A stretch of 64,000 nt of DNA from Montifringilla adamsi. Lineage: Eukaryota > Chordata > Aves > Passeriformes > Passeridae. Where the stretch lies: positions 211,269-275,268 of the forward strand of contig JAGGNK010006626.1 in NCBI GenBank assembly GCA_017590115.1, in the 5' to 3' direction. The notes beneath the pieces are model-generated. The model was not told the origin of the DNA. It made no database searches and saw only the letters and a program-made list of their open reading frames with translations. Positions 1 through 12,575 of this stretch are shown one piece after another; position 1 is the first letter of the stretch; each line of letters begins with the position of its first letter. The position numbers and the translations under genes were made by a program.

Positions 1-3000
1 TTCACTAGAAAGTGTTGTCTCAGAGTATCTGTTAGGCTTATAGTACACTAATACAGAAAAGACAGAATCCAAACCTGCTGCTGAGTCTTAGGTCAGCTCC
101 ACTGATGGTCAGTTTGTCATTTTACTGATTTGTCAGCACTTGGATGCTAACTCTTGCACCCATTTTCCTTGCCCACAAGTTCTGTCAGCTCCTGCTGGTA
201 AAAAATGCAAGACTGATTTCTTGATTCCAGAGTCCCCCTTGGGTCCCATGGAGCAGCTGTGCTCTAAATAGCCTTTATGCTTCTCCTTCTGCACCTTGCC
301 AAGCTGAAGTCAATCTGAAAGGAAAATTGAAGGGAAGGTTTAAAATAAAGTGGTCGTTGCAACAGTGATGTCTTAAGCTTCTGCTTTAGGGCTGCCTCTT
401 CCTTCCCTGTTACTTTGCCAACAGTGTTAGTACAAAACGTGTATCAATAACCTTGTTTATCTTTTAAGCTGTTTTGCAGAGGCTGTTCTTTAGGGACTCC
501 TTCAGAGCCACATTCTCATTGAAAAGGATGTTCTAGTCCTAAAGACTGCATCCAGCACAAGCCTGTGTAGGAGAGTAATTTACTACTCAGAAATTATGGT
601 TGCTGATTTGTCTCTATTGGTTCATCAATGCACTGAAGGGAATCAAATTCTATCTAATTTGTATGTGTCATCAGGATTGCTTGTTTCTATTTAACCATGA
701 TATTGTAAGACTGGTGTACCAGGAATATTGATAGCTGTAATTATGCAACACCAAGGGTTGTGATAGAATGGCCATGGCAAAAAAGTGTACTGTAGTCTTT
801 CCCCATTTGACGTGTCCCTGAATGGATGTTAGATTGGCATCTTTAGTTCTGCTTAGGCAGCCAAGTGTTCACACTGGTCAGTGAGACAAACTAAGAACAT
901 CTTGGACCTCCTATGAAGCCATGGCCCACAGTTGTACCAGAGACACCCAGATGAACTTGCAGGGGTGTTAGAGGTATCATGGTTTTTGACTCTGCAGCTT
1001 ACAATTCTTAAAAAATTTTAAGATGGTCCTTTTCTAAAGATGCTGGATAAAATATAGCTGTGTTCAGGATAAGAGGGAACATCCTTTGAAGCATTAATAC
1101 CCAGTTAAAAGATGCCAAAGAATAGAAATATATGATTAATATTTCTCACTGAAGAGATATCATATGGGTCCTCTATGGGTCTAAATTACAGCTTGTATTA
1201 TCCAGCATATTTTTACAAGATATGAAGATGTAAGATTTGCTTACAGTATGAAATATTCAGGATAATAAAAATTAAAACCAAGTGCAAACAGTGGCAGGAG
1301 ACTGTGTGGTGCCTAGTGTTCTTCAGCAATGTTTACGCTGTTTTCTTTTCATCACAAAACAAGGTAGTTAGCAGGAAGGGTAGAGACAAGATAAAAGAGA
1401 AAGTCAGTTTTAAATTGTTTCCTGATGAGGATTATGTAAATAGACTAGAATAGCTCACACAAAGAAATATATTTCTAAAAGAGGGGGGATGATTGCGGTA
1501 ATTAAGATCATGAAAGGCATGACAGAAGTGTATGTGTGCTGCTGTTATTCACTGTCTCATAATAAAAGAACTAGAACTCTGGAAAAGAACTAAAAGACAT
1601 TAAATAGAATTATCATAACCCCAAAGCATGGGTTCAAATAATGACAGATTCTTGTTCCTGTTAAACTCAAAAGATACCACATTTGTCTGCAGAGATCCTG
1701 GAAATGCAAGTCCCTGAGACTGAGAGGGAAAAGTGTTGCAATATGCTTGCCTTGTTCTTACTTCTTTTCAATCCTGACCAATTCCTCATAGTTTGACTTG
1801 TCAGGGACAGAATGATAGGGTAGGAAGACCTTTAGACTACTCAGTATGCCTGTTTTATAAATTGTTCTGCAGTTTGATAAAACAGTGTCTTCCATAAGAA
1901 TTTTATTTTAGCCCTCATAAAAGGGTTTTATTTTATTTATTTATTAAATAAGAGCACATAAATATTTACCAGTTCCTCTCTAGAGAAAACTGAAAACAAT
2001 ACATAATCTTAGTTTAAACACAGGTAAATTTTGAATTATTAATTTTTTTAAGTGGTAGTCTTTCATTACAGAATTTGTTCAGAGCATAAAATATCTCTTG
2101 ATTTTCATATTTATGTTTTGTGTCAAATTCTGCTGTGATGAGTTCAGGTTCAGATTGGTCTCTGTGAACAAGTGAAAGCAAAGATGTCTCTTTTCTTCAC
2201 CAATGACAGGAATTATCAAGTGTTTTTTATGTGTTTTAGTGGAAGTGGGGAATAATCCTTGCCAACTATGCCAAGAAGAACAGGGAATAGGGAAAAATGT
2301 TTATATTATATTCTTAATTAGTTGTTGCTATTAGCTATAGCTGTTAACTATTATGTTTAATAAATTTTATGTCATGCATTCTTCCCCAGCACTGAAATGC
2401 ACTGCCTAGGAGAGCAGTTTGTACTCATGTAGCCACTAAAGAGTTTCAACTCTGCTGGTGTAAATACATTTTAACTCAAAAGTTTAGTTTGCCTGATGTT
2501 CAGTCCGTTTATTTGATACCTCACAGAAACTCTGTTTGCTATAAAAATAATAATTTGTGATTGATAATAGATGGTAGATGTATCAATTGGCTTCATCACT
2601 GTCAATGAGTGGAAAGGGAAGAAAGAAGGACAACCACATACAGTGTTTTTCCTGCCCAACATGCCTGTGATTACTACTTCATACACTTGTACCAGTGACA
2701 GATAAGTCTGTGCCCATTCCAAAGCTGGACATAAACACAAGTTAACTTTGATCCTGGAGCGTTTATTGGACAGAAACCTGACAAGATTTTTGGAAGAATG
2801 TGGTGCTTGAACAGCGTAATTGTAAAAAGCTAGTCAACATTTTTTAGGCAATACAGAGTTGTGGATACCCTTTAAAGTGAAAAGAAAAGCTGATATTTTA
2901 ATTTTATGAAGGACAAAAGAGGAATCGTCAAAGCGCTCAAGGTGATGTGTAGAATAATAAGCACGAAAAGCTGATCATATTTTAATAAGTCCAGAACCAG

Positions 3001-6000
3001 ACTAGCCATACCTTCTTAAAGAAGCCAAAGATGTGCAAACAGCAGAGCAAATTCAGGAGCTTTGCTGAATATACTTACTGAGTAGATAAAGTTGAATGTT
3101 TGAAATGGCATCAGAAAAAATCAGTGATAACAACCACTACACATCTAATCAAGGATTAAAGGAAGGAATTTCTAACAGTTCATAAGCATTTTCTTTTTAT
3201 TTCAAATAACTTCTTTCTGGTTAACTTTATAATAACCCTGCTTTGTGAAAATTTATATTTAATGTTATGTTGAACAACTGTGAAGGCTTTTTAGACAGTT
3301 CATTCCATGAAGTCTTGGCTAGCTTCCTAAAAACTGGTTAAGTACTGTCAGCATCAGATAACTTTCAGTTCAGAAAAACTGTGCCAGCTTTCTAAAGATA
3401 CAATCTTGTACTTTGGATTTTTCGTTATCTGGAGGAGCATTTCTTTTGTTTGCTCAGATGGGAAATAAGAATTTTGAGCATTGATATTAGCTAAAGCTGA
3501 ACATGCCTTTTTTAAAGACAGTGGCATGGGTCCAAGAAAGGTCATTCACCAGTTTCTCCAGAGAAATTATGGAACTCATGTTGCCAGATTTGCAAATGAA
3601 CTGAATGTTTTGTGTAAATGCGCAGAGCCATGTCTTACAGGGGGTGTGGTGAGGCATGCCTGTTATGTGCATTCCCTCTGATCTCTGCTGTCACGCTGTC
3701 CCTGTCTTGAGAGAAGTAGGGCCAATTCATTAATTTATTTTTAAGAAAGTATTTGCATTACTATTATCTACTGTTACCACTAACACTGGCTTAAAACAAT
3801 AAAGCACTGAAAGAGTTTTAACAGTAATTACAAAACTGTGCAAGGTTTTTCGTTAAGTCATCATTAGTATTAAATATTATGTTTTGAAAAAATACAGCAA
3901 TCATGCAGGTCACAAAATAAGAATCTAGAGAGAATTAAGCAGCATGCCAAGTAGCATTCACATCAAAGACAGGAAACAATATGGCATTTTTTTAATGCTA
4001 TTCTCTACTTATTCAGTCATGTCTTATTTAATAAGAGATTTAATCTTATATAATAAGTTTACCTATAAATATCAATAGTGTTTGCCTCTCTGTATATTGT
4101 GAGGTAGCAGTCTGTACAAACAGAGCCTAAAGGGATGTAAGTACTTAGAGAGGGAAGAATGAAACTAGTGGGAGCCGATGCTGTCACAGCAATATGACAC
4201 AAACAGGGGAAGGCTTTTGTGATGATAACTTAGCAAGAGTTGCCGGCAGCTGAAATACAGTATTTGGTCATCTGGGAAGATGACAAAGACAACATGATAT
4301 ACAGAAATGTTCAGTGGTGAAATGTAGGAACAGCAGGAGATGAATGATGTTGATGATGAGTAAAAGATTAGATAGAATGGAAGAGAAGCAGAAAACAGAT
4401 TAAAAATAAGATGAAAACTCATTGATTTAGAATATTCAGAATTCTTTTAAAAATATTTTTTCATATAGATTATTGATGCACATACCACAGAAGCAGAAGC
4501 AGCCTCAAGTTGCTGTTTGAAATTCCCTGGTTTCCATTGTCTGCATTGTCATGGCAAAGAGAGAAATTGTCCACAAGTTAAATTCACTGTTAAGATACAA
4601 TTTATTTACAAGGAAATGTGAACAAAAATCATTACAACTGCCCCTCTTAAAGGCAAATGTATGAAAATTACCATAACTGGAATTCATATGTCATCAATAT
4701 ACATGTACAAGTCTTACCTTTAAAATCAAAGCAAGACATTTTATGGTCTAGAATTTATGCAACCTATGCATTTAGATCTCTCTGATATGCATGAGACCAT
4801 ACAGCTTCATTCCTTGACATCAGTCCTCAGCTGTTACATAACATTCTGACTGTTTGGTACTTTTTGTGTTATGATTTGGGGGGAAAAAAAAAAGTGAACA
4901 GGTAATTCACCTAGTTACTTAAAAAAAGAGACCTGCTTGCTGACGATCTTCCAAAATTCCTTTAAGTATTCCAAAGTCAAGTGACTTTTACACTTTGACA
5001 TGTGGATTAATTACTCCCATTTTAGTACGTATCCTAGCAGTTAAGCTAGCCAAGTGGCTTCTATTTGTGAGTATTGATAATTATAGAATCATCACAGAAG
5101 ATTATATTTTCTGTGATAATAACCACAGGCTGAGTATGTTTTCTAAGGTCATTATGCCCTCCCACAGTCCTCTCATTTCTTGATTCTATTATTTTCAGGA
5201 AAATAAACAGCCCAAGACAGAAATTATGAGTTGTTCTATTTTTGTTTTGAATTTGTGAGAGGGACTGGACATAGTTGTTATTGAATAATTCTCATAAAAT
5301 TGGTAAATATATTTCTTATTTAATAAATGAGTGAGATATTTAGTTATGCAGAATGGCCAATGTAAAATTTGTATGCATGCATTTAATATGGCTTTATGGA
5401 TTTTGGCATTAATTTTCAAACTTCCTCATTTTTTCTTCCCACAATCTGCTTGCTTTTCACAATATGCAAGCTAACTTCATGAGTTTATGTTTTAATTTGT
5501 AAAAGCTGAATTATTTAGCTATAAAATAGCAAGAAGTAACTGTCTTCAGACTTTTTTTTCTTTATTTGATTAGTATTCTGAACATTGCTAACTGGTAAAG
5601 AGGTGCTATATTTTTTCTTGGAATTCAGACTAATAGTAGGAATGTGTGAAAAACTTCACTTATAAATAATTATCACTGAAATCTGACAAGCTATATTTGA
5701 ATGGAATTTATTTCCACTCTAATGTAAAACCTTCAAATTTCTTTGTCAAATGGAAATAATTGTAATTGTGATGGAATGTAATTTACAGTGTTTCACAGAG
5801 GAAAAAATTCAAATGACAAGTTGTCACTCTGTCCTTAAAGGCCTGAGAGATGTTAATTTAAGGGATTGTCCGTAAATGATCCAAAGAACTGCTAAATTCA
5901 AATATGGCTTTTATGAATTGATTTGTAGTTAATAACCTTAAAATCTGGGTTTATTTTGTTTACACACCTCTGTAGAAAAACTCTGAGATTAGCTACCAAA

Positions 6001-7764
6001 AAAATTGTACTTATAATTTTGAAAATAATATGGGAAGTTAGAGCTGTATGAAATAAATATTTTTAAGAACTGTCATTGTCATTGGAACCTCTATTAATTG
6101 TTTTGGTTGGGGTTTTTTATCCTTTCCATTTTGTGTATTTCTGTTCATTTTGTTATATTCTCTTCTCAGATCCATGAAGGATTTATAAAGTTTTAAGAGA
6201 GGGGAGACTATTCTTAGATATAAATGCCAATAGTTTTGCTAATACCAGACAGCAAGAAGCATTGTTTGCCTGGTGCTTGATTCTGTAGGACTGAAGTGTT
6301 TACAAGCCTTTTGTTTTGACAAATGATATGCACATCAGTGACACTTCCACATTTTGGGATTTCTGCATAGTTTTGTCTGTAGCATGTTGTTCTTCTTTTC
6401 ATGTTAAATGCCTTATGAAAGTCACAAAGCAGACATCTAGCTGTAACAGTGGTTCTCAACTCTGCCTTATGGAAAGGAATGTCTCTTACAGAATCGAGTC
6501 TTGTGTCCCATATGAAAGGCTTCATGGCATTTTCAGATTTTCACAGTAACTGATTGCTTATCTAGACTCTTTCAGATAGGGATCTTTGACACCTTTAAAA
6601 AGCAGTTTCTGTGTGTTCCTCACTAAATTGCCTGCATGCAAATGGTTTGTTCATGTGCAGAGGCTGTCTGCATCATATGCACAGTGACTTCAATAAATCA
6701 CATTTTAAGCATATACAAATGACTGCTTAAACACAATTTACCTCTCTGAGACAGTGATAGAATTTAACACTTAAACCAAAAGCTCAGCAAAAGTCTATAA
6801 CTGGTAAGGCAGACAACATAGTGAATGTAAAAATGGTTTCAGGACAGAAAAGTACATTTTTACACCTTAAGTACATTTTACATCCAAGTTTTTTAGAGCC
6901 CAACAGCTATCAGAAAGTAGGACTTGGATTTTGGGGATGGAAAAGAAAAGGAGAGATGTTTAGGCTATCATGTAAGTTTAGTCTTGGGTATAAGCTGCTG
7001 GCAGCCAGTGAGGGCCCAAAGGTAAAATCAGAAGGGCAAGAGCAGAGAAATATGCAAAGAAAGGAGAGAGAAAGTGGGAGGAAGATAAGAGCAGGATAGT
7101 GAGGGAGGTTTGGAAACATGATTTTGCTGTGGAAAAGGCCTTGGAAGGTGATAGTAGAAGTTTTAACATGGGAAAGCTGAAAATTCTGGTATGCATCCTG
7201 GAGAAAGAAAAGTTTGTAATTTGATATGTCTCTCTCTAGAAAAAAAGACTTCTGAGACAATGGGTGTGTGGAGCTGAAATACTGAGGCAAGAGGGTGCTG
7301 AGATTCAAGCTTCTCATGCAGCAGAAGTGGATCCCTGGATCTGAGAAGGATGGTAGTTTTATTGAATGGCCTTAGTTTGGGGAAGGAACTGGATATTTTG
7401 GGAACTTGAGTTTCAGTGGAGAGCTTGAGACTGAGTTAGAGCTTGGGGCATGAGATGAGAGGTTAATGGGACATGCCTGCAGTCATTCACACAGAATAAA
7501 TGCTGCTCTCTCATAAATCTTTCTAGCAATATATGATTTTTCTTTCTTGGAAATACAAATCTCACAGCTCATCTTAACTAGCAAATCTTGCAATGTAGCT
7601 ATTACATTAGCATATAATGCCTCTTGATGTGCGTATGGGAGATAGCTGGCATTTATGCAAGAAGTTTGGGATGATACCTCATTTGTCAAAGCGTGAAAGC
7701 AACATAAAAACACCTGTATACTTGAAAATTATAGAATACTTGGAAATTTTGCTCTTTTTCTCCA
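1..7764. other. Probable last intron of RNF180 (left part), no exon recognised
   Basis: AT-rich non-coding sequence. I looked for the RING-containing and linker exons of RNF180 that should precede the terminal exon and did not find them, so this stretch is inferred to be part of the last RNF180 intron. All open frames here are short and unrelated to known families. The longest is a 135-codon minus-strand frame at 6,910-7,317, best explained by a purine-rich stretch on the + strand. No RNA gene was recognised. Confidence 0.55.
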
Positions 7765-7900
7765 TGCTGTCATCAAGTCTGCAGGTGACAACAAATTGGT
7801 AGACTCAGTGGTGGGGCTGCTATTCAGAGAGAACAAGAAGTTGGAGAAATGCAGGTGCCTCATCAGACAAAGACCCTTTTGCCAGGCACCTAAAAAGAAA
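7765..7900 (+). mobile_element. CR1 LINE fragment (reverse-transcriptase part)
   Basis: The segment around 7,765-7,860 resembles the CR1 reverse-transcriptase region around the conserved FADDTKL box: a decayed AAGTCTGCAGGTGACAAC-like core is followed by the typical linker. It is truncated at both ends. It sits just upstream of a second CR1 piece in the same orientation, so both could come from one disrupted insertion or from two copies. The family call is from pattern recognition, and the borders are approximate. Confidence 0.55.
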
Positions 7901-8094
7901 AACCAAGGAGGAGATGGAAAATACAGTGTAAAAGAGCATGTAGCAAGTCAAACTGAGACCTTGTCAGAATGACACAGTGGTCTGTGTAGTTCAGAACATC
8001 CATATGTGATTTGGGAAAGTGGTACATATACAGATTATTCACTTTACTAATTCACTAATGATAGTAAATATGAACTTGACAACTAACAGTTCTT

Positions 8095-8869
8095 TTGATC
8101 CATGACCTAGAGGAAGAAACAGAATGCATTTTCATCAGGCCTGCAGAGAACAGCAAAGTTAAGGACAGGTTGATAAGACTCAGCACAGGGCTTCCATTCA
8201 GAGATACCTTGACAAGCTGTAGAAATGTTCAGGAAGAACTCTAAAATTCAACAAGGACAAATGCTGAGACCTGCACCTGGGAAGGAAGAGCCGTTGGCAA
8301 TGAGGTTGGGCACTGAAAGCCTGGGAACAGATCTCTGGAAAGAGCCTGGGCATCCTGATGGAGCGCAAGCTGTGGGTGAGCTGGAAGTGTGCCCTGGCAG
8401 GGAAAAATGCCAGCAGCATCCTGGGCTTTGTGAACAGGAGTATGATGTATGAAAACCTGCAGGTGAAGCTTTTATCTCCTACTGCTCAACACACCACATC
8501 TAAAATCCTGCAGTTTTGCCTTCCTCCCTTGTACAGGGAGACAGAAGTAGACTGGAGCAGGTTTATCAGAGCGCTCAGGTTTCGCTCGGATGCTCAGAGG
8601 CCTGGACAACCTGACCTGGAAGGAGAGGCTGAGAGAACTGGCTTCTTCAGTCAGGGAAAGGGTAGGCTTTGGGGAGGATCTCCTGTCAACCTTGTCATAC
8701 CTATAAGGAGACCACCAAGAGGACAGACCACCTGTTCACAGTGGTGCGTGGCAAGAGGATGAACAGTAAGGTGTATGGAAAGTTCAGATTGCAAGTAAGG
8801 AAAACACTTCCACTATGAGGACAGTCAGGTGGTGGAGGAGGTGTACACAGAGGCATTATGCATCTCCAT
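8095..8869 (+). mobile_element. CR1 LINE, 5'-truncated 3' region
   Basis: This segment follows the CR1 ORF2 C-terminal order. It has a decayed DLEEETEC-like stretch near 8,105, then the AACAAGGACAAATGC / CTGCACCTGGGAAGGA core at about 8,250-8,290, the wall of text corresponding to the ILGFVNRS region (8,415-8,440), and the LDNLTWKERLRELASS-like stretch (8,600-8,650). It ends near 8,869 in the region that precedes the CR1 3' UTR. Open frames here (73-134 codons) are remnants of the CR1 frame or its shadows and contain frameshifts, so the copy is dead. Confidence 0.85.
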
Positions 8870-11520
8870 AATGCATAATATTCACTGTAACGTGCTGTAA
8901 ATTAGCTATTGCCATTTTAAAAAAAGATATTTGGATAATACTGGGATTAATTTTTTGAAAACATTTAATGCACAGCCACAGTAAAAAGGTAAGCAGGAAT
9001 CATAACAAAATGTTATGTCGTCTAGACTTGTGGTGATCCCACTACTCAAATTTTGCATATAATTTTAGATTACATCATCTCAGATAAAAATAAAGGAGGG
9101 TAAAGCATAATGTGGAAAGGATAGTGTGAAGTTTTGAAACTTTTTCCATACAAAGGAAATTCAAAAGTTCTTTTTTTGGAAAGCATATTAGAGAAAACAG
9201 ATACAAGAAATCTGTAAAATTATGAATGGCATAAAGATGTTGTAGGAAAGATTATACACTGTCTCTCAGAGGTATTCTTGCATTAGCAATTATATCAGCT
9301 ATAATAGAGCACAAAAATTGATGCTGTGAGGTCAGATGTCCACATTTGCATGTGAGGCAACTTGCAGTCCCAAGGGCTAAATGCCCATTAGTGGTTGAAG
9401 CATATTACTGGAACACTTCTGAGCTCTTAGAGCTCATCTTCTTTTTCTAGTTTTACCTGAAAGGAAAACAATTTATTTACTCCAAAACTACTCCTCCAAG
9501 GCACACAAAGTGCAGTAAATGGAGTCAATGTGAGATCAGATTCAGAAGCATGCAGAGACACATTGTTCTGGAAGCAGCTTCCAAATATCTAGCACACTAA
9601 GCTGCCAGGTGCTGCAAGGGCACACATGGGAAGGTCTCAGTCTGTACTGGCATTTTTTCTCACAGTCTTTCAATAGCTCTTTTTATCCACTGCAGAAAGA
9701 AGAGACTCTGCCGAAATTATGTACTTTGGTATATCTGAAAACCTCAGAACACTTGTTCATACATAATTTAATTTTACATGAGAACTTATAAGGTAAATTG
9801 TTATTGTAGCTTGCATATTATTCATTTGGGGACATTTTTAGAGTAAAATTTTCTATCTGATACCTTCTGTTTTCAAGTTTAAAAAAATTAGGTCAATTTA
9901 TAAAATTGGGAGAATATATTGATATTTTTGTAGTTTTGTGTTTTGCTAGTACTTCAGCAGAAGGTTGCAAAGTGCAACAGATGTGCCTACTGAAAATCCT
10001 TTTTGGTTTGCACACTTTGGTGCATATAAAAGTGTGATTTGCACACAACATTGTTTTTGTTATCTAGTAACAGATTCCCACTAACAGTCTGCCAGACTCT
10101 ACCAGCACTGTCCATGTATATTCATGTGATTTGAGTAGAGGTTCTTGTTCAGAGTGTAGCAACACAGGCATGTGCAAGAAAGTTAAATAAAATACATTTT
10201 TTCATGTACCTTTTTTAATGCACATGCTTGTGCATTAATTATTTGGGGACTGTATTATTTGGAGATTGGAATAATGTATAATAGGGGGTTTTTTTTAATA
10301 AGTAGAAAATTACATTAGAAGGTGTTTGATGCTCCCTCAGGTCTTCTGTTGCATAATTCAAACCCTTTACTCCGTGCTGCTGTGCAGTTTTTGAGGAACT
10401 CTACAGCTCTCAGCTTTTATCTGCAGATGGTTAAGAAATGTGGTTTACTTCCACTCTAGCTGGAGATACAGACGGTATTTTTCTTCTCAGAATTTATTGA
10501 AGAATACAGAATGCATCATAAAAATTGCTCATTACGTGAAAACAGACCAAAAATCCAGAGTACAACTGTCCTTTATCAGAATGAGACAGATTTTGCCTTT
10601 GCACCACAGCTCCCAGGCTCTTTTTTGTGCCACAGCCTACTGTTTGAAACAGCTGCACAGACTCTTCTCTAACCTCGTGTCTTGACATAGGGAAGAAGTA
10701 TGCTTCTACAGTACCTCTCTTGCTACATGGAGAAGTCTGGGGGACAATGAAGAGGATAGACTTGGCAGGACCCAGGCCATCATGGGGACACAGGATTTTT
10801 ACTTCCACTTGACTTGTTTGCATCTGCCTATATATTTTTAAGGTGTTACCAGCATACAAACAGTGATTTAAAAATTAAATTTTGACCTGGTATGCATTAT
10901 ATTAAATATAATGAACATCATATTAAAGCAAGCACAATTTATTTATAAGGTTTATTTATTTTAATTTATCTTTGAAAAAGAATCTCAGATTCTAGTAAAA
11001 AGGAATTCAAATGTGTATCAGCTGGTGAACTATGTATGTACAGATCTAGATATTTTTGATTACTGTAGAATTCAGATGAGTAGATTTAGGGAACCCAGTT
11101 TAACTAATTACTGAAGAGATTCATTACAGCATATGGAGCCTTTCAGTTCTAGATCACTGAGTCAAACTCAGTGAAAGAAGGTACCAAAACAGAGGTGTTC
11201 ATAGATCTGGATAACATAAGCAGATATCATTACTTTATTTTGATAGAGAATTCCAAATCCAAACAAACAAGTGTATTGTTTTCTAGACATGGAACACAGA
11301 GTTAGTTTTTAAGGAACCCAGTATTACTTTTTAAATCTTACAAAATCAATTCCAAAGATAGCTTCTTGTCCGACAAAGTGATGAAACTTAGCAGTGAGGT
11401 GTGAGATTTCCTGCTTCTATTTGTCTTTTTGATAACTGGAGGAAGGGGTGTTAACTTTTTCTGCTAGTCAATCTGGTTCCTTTTAAAAAGATTTTTATCT
11501 CCTAGTCTGTTTTTCAGCAG
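8870..11520. other. Probable last intron of RNF180 (right part)
   Basis: Non-coding AT-rich sequence leading to the RNF180 terminal exon. Its last 40 bases form a pyrimidine-rich tract ending in CAGCAG at 11,515-11,520, a typical 3' splice site. No other exon, RNA gene or clear repeat is seen. Confidence 0.6.
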
Positions 11521-11720
11521 GTTTTCGAAGGCGCTCAAACACTGTAACAAGGAGGCATTTCCCACATGCTGCTCACAGGATGGACTACATGGACTTCGAG
11601 GATGATAGCCGTGGATGGCGGTTTGATATGGACATGGTGATCATCTACATTTATTCAGTCAACTGGATAATAGGATTTATTGTTTTCTGTTTCCTTTGTT
11701 ATTTCTTTTTCCCTCTTTAG
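11521..11720 (+). CDS. RNF180: RNF180 terminal coding exon (C-terminal membrane anchor)
   Basis: This is the last coding exon of RING finger protein 180, an E3 ubiquitin ligase held in the ER/endomembrane by a C-terminal transmembrane segment. The exon gives two bases of a split glycine codon, 65 residues and a TAG stop. Visible landmarks are an arginine-rich start ([11 protein letters not shown]), the conserved HAAHRMDY and FEDDSRGW blocks, the [15 protein letters not shown] stretch, and a strongly hydrophobic, aromatic-rich tail ending FFFPL. From memory this closely matches the human C-terminus, including the end of the protein, so full-length family termination is expected. The RING domain and substrate-binding part are encoded upstream, outside the recognisable sequence. 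The 3' splice site reads CAGCAG (11,515-11,520). I chose the second AG because the phase restores the conserved glycine; use of the first AG would add one codon. The downstream neighbour on the same strand is RGS7BP, 33 kb away. Confidence 0.93.
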
Positions 11721-12575
11721 GCTGTAGAAATAACAGTTAAGGAAAATGATAGTCATGTGAACAGAAAAATTGTGAATAGAAAAATATTGAAAAAAGGTAA
11801 AACGTTTGATACTGAATTTTTATCATTCAGAATTGGAATAGACTGCATCAAGCATGCTGTGAAGCTGTTCTTCTATGTGTGACAAAGTACTTCAGTTTGG
11901 TTACAAATGTAATGTGAAATCCACATCATATTTCGTTCGGTGGGAGTTTTGCCTTTGGGAGATTTTGATGGGAAAAGAATTTACTCCTAATTTATAAAAT
12001 GATTACTCTGTAGAAGTACTCCCAGTTTTTAGGGGAGGTGTACTACAAAAGAATGTAATCTGTAGAGTCATTTAGGAGTTTGACTCTGTGTTGACACACT
12101 TCACTCACTCATTGTTGCTTCAATTCTTCATACATAAAAGCAATAAAGATGCTTCCCATCTTTACTCAGATCTTTTGGGAGGAGGAGAAGTGCTGTACCA
12201 TGCATTATATAGACATTAGTCAGAGCTATTTCAGTGCCATGATCCAAATCCTGGAAAAATTTGACAACCGATAGACCTGTCAGCATTCCACTGTGATATT
12301 TTGAGCCTATTAACCAAAAAGAAAAATTACACTGCAGTGTGCTGCCAGTTCATCTTTTCAGCAAATAGCCATCAAAAGGAATCAACTAACAGCCACAAGT
12401 TCTGCAAAATAAGAAGACCATTGTTGTGCAGATTCCCAGTGTAGCACTGTACCTTTTTTACCCATTCAGATGAGTGTGTTTGGATCCAGCAAGACTAATG
12501 GAGGGCAAGCAGCAGGCCTGCTGGCTATGATGCTGTGAACATTGACCCAAATAAATACTGGAGATAGATGCATTC
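11721..12575 (+). other. Probable RNF180 3' UTR with candidate poly(A) signals
   Basis: Sequence following the RNF180 stop. AATAAA hexamers occur at 12,142-12,147 and 12,550-12,555 and are candidate polyadenylation signals; the true 3' end cannot be fixed from sequence alone. An in-frame open stretch of 53 codons continues after the TAG to a TGA at 11,880-11,882, discussed as a finding. Confidence 0.45.

Noticed and set aside
6910..7317. 135-codon minus-strand frame as a gene
   Set aside because: Strong strand bias (purine-rich opposite strand) explains the lack of stops, and no recognisable domain is present.
1..11520. RING and linker exons of RNF180
   Set aside because: Searched for by their expected cysteine-rich and linker sequences and not found. 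They are presumably left of the window.
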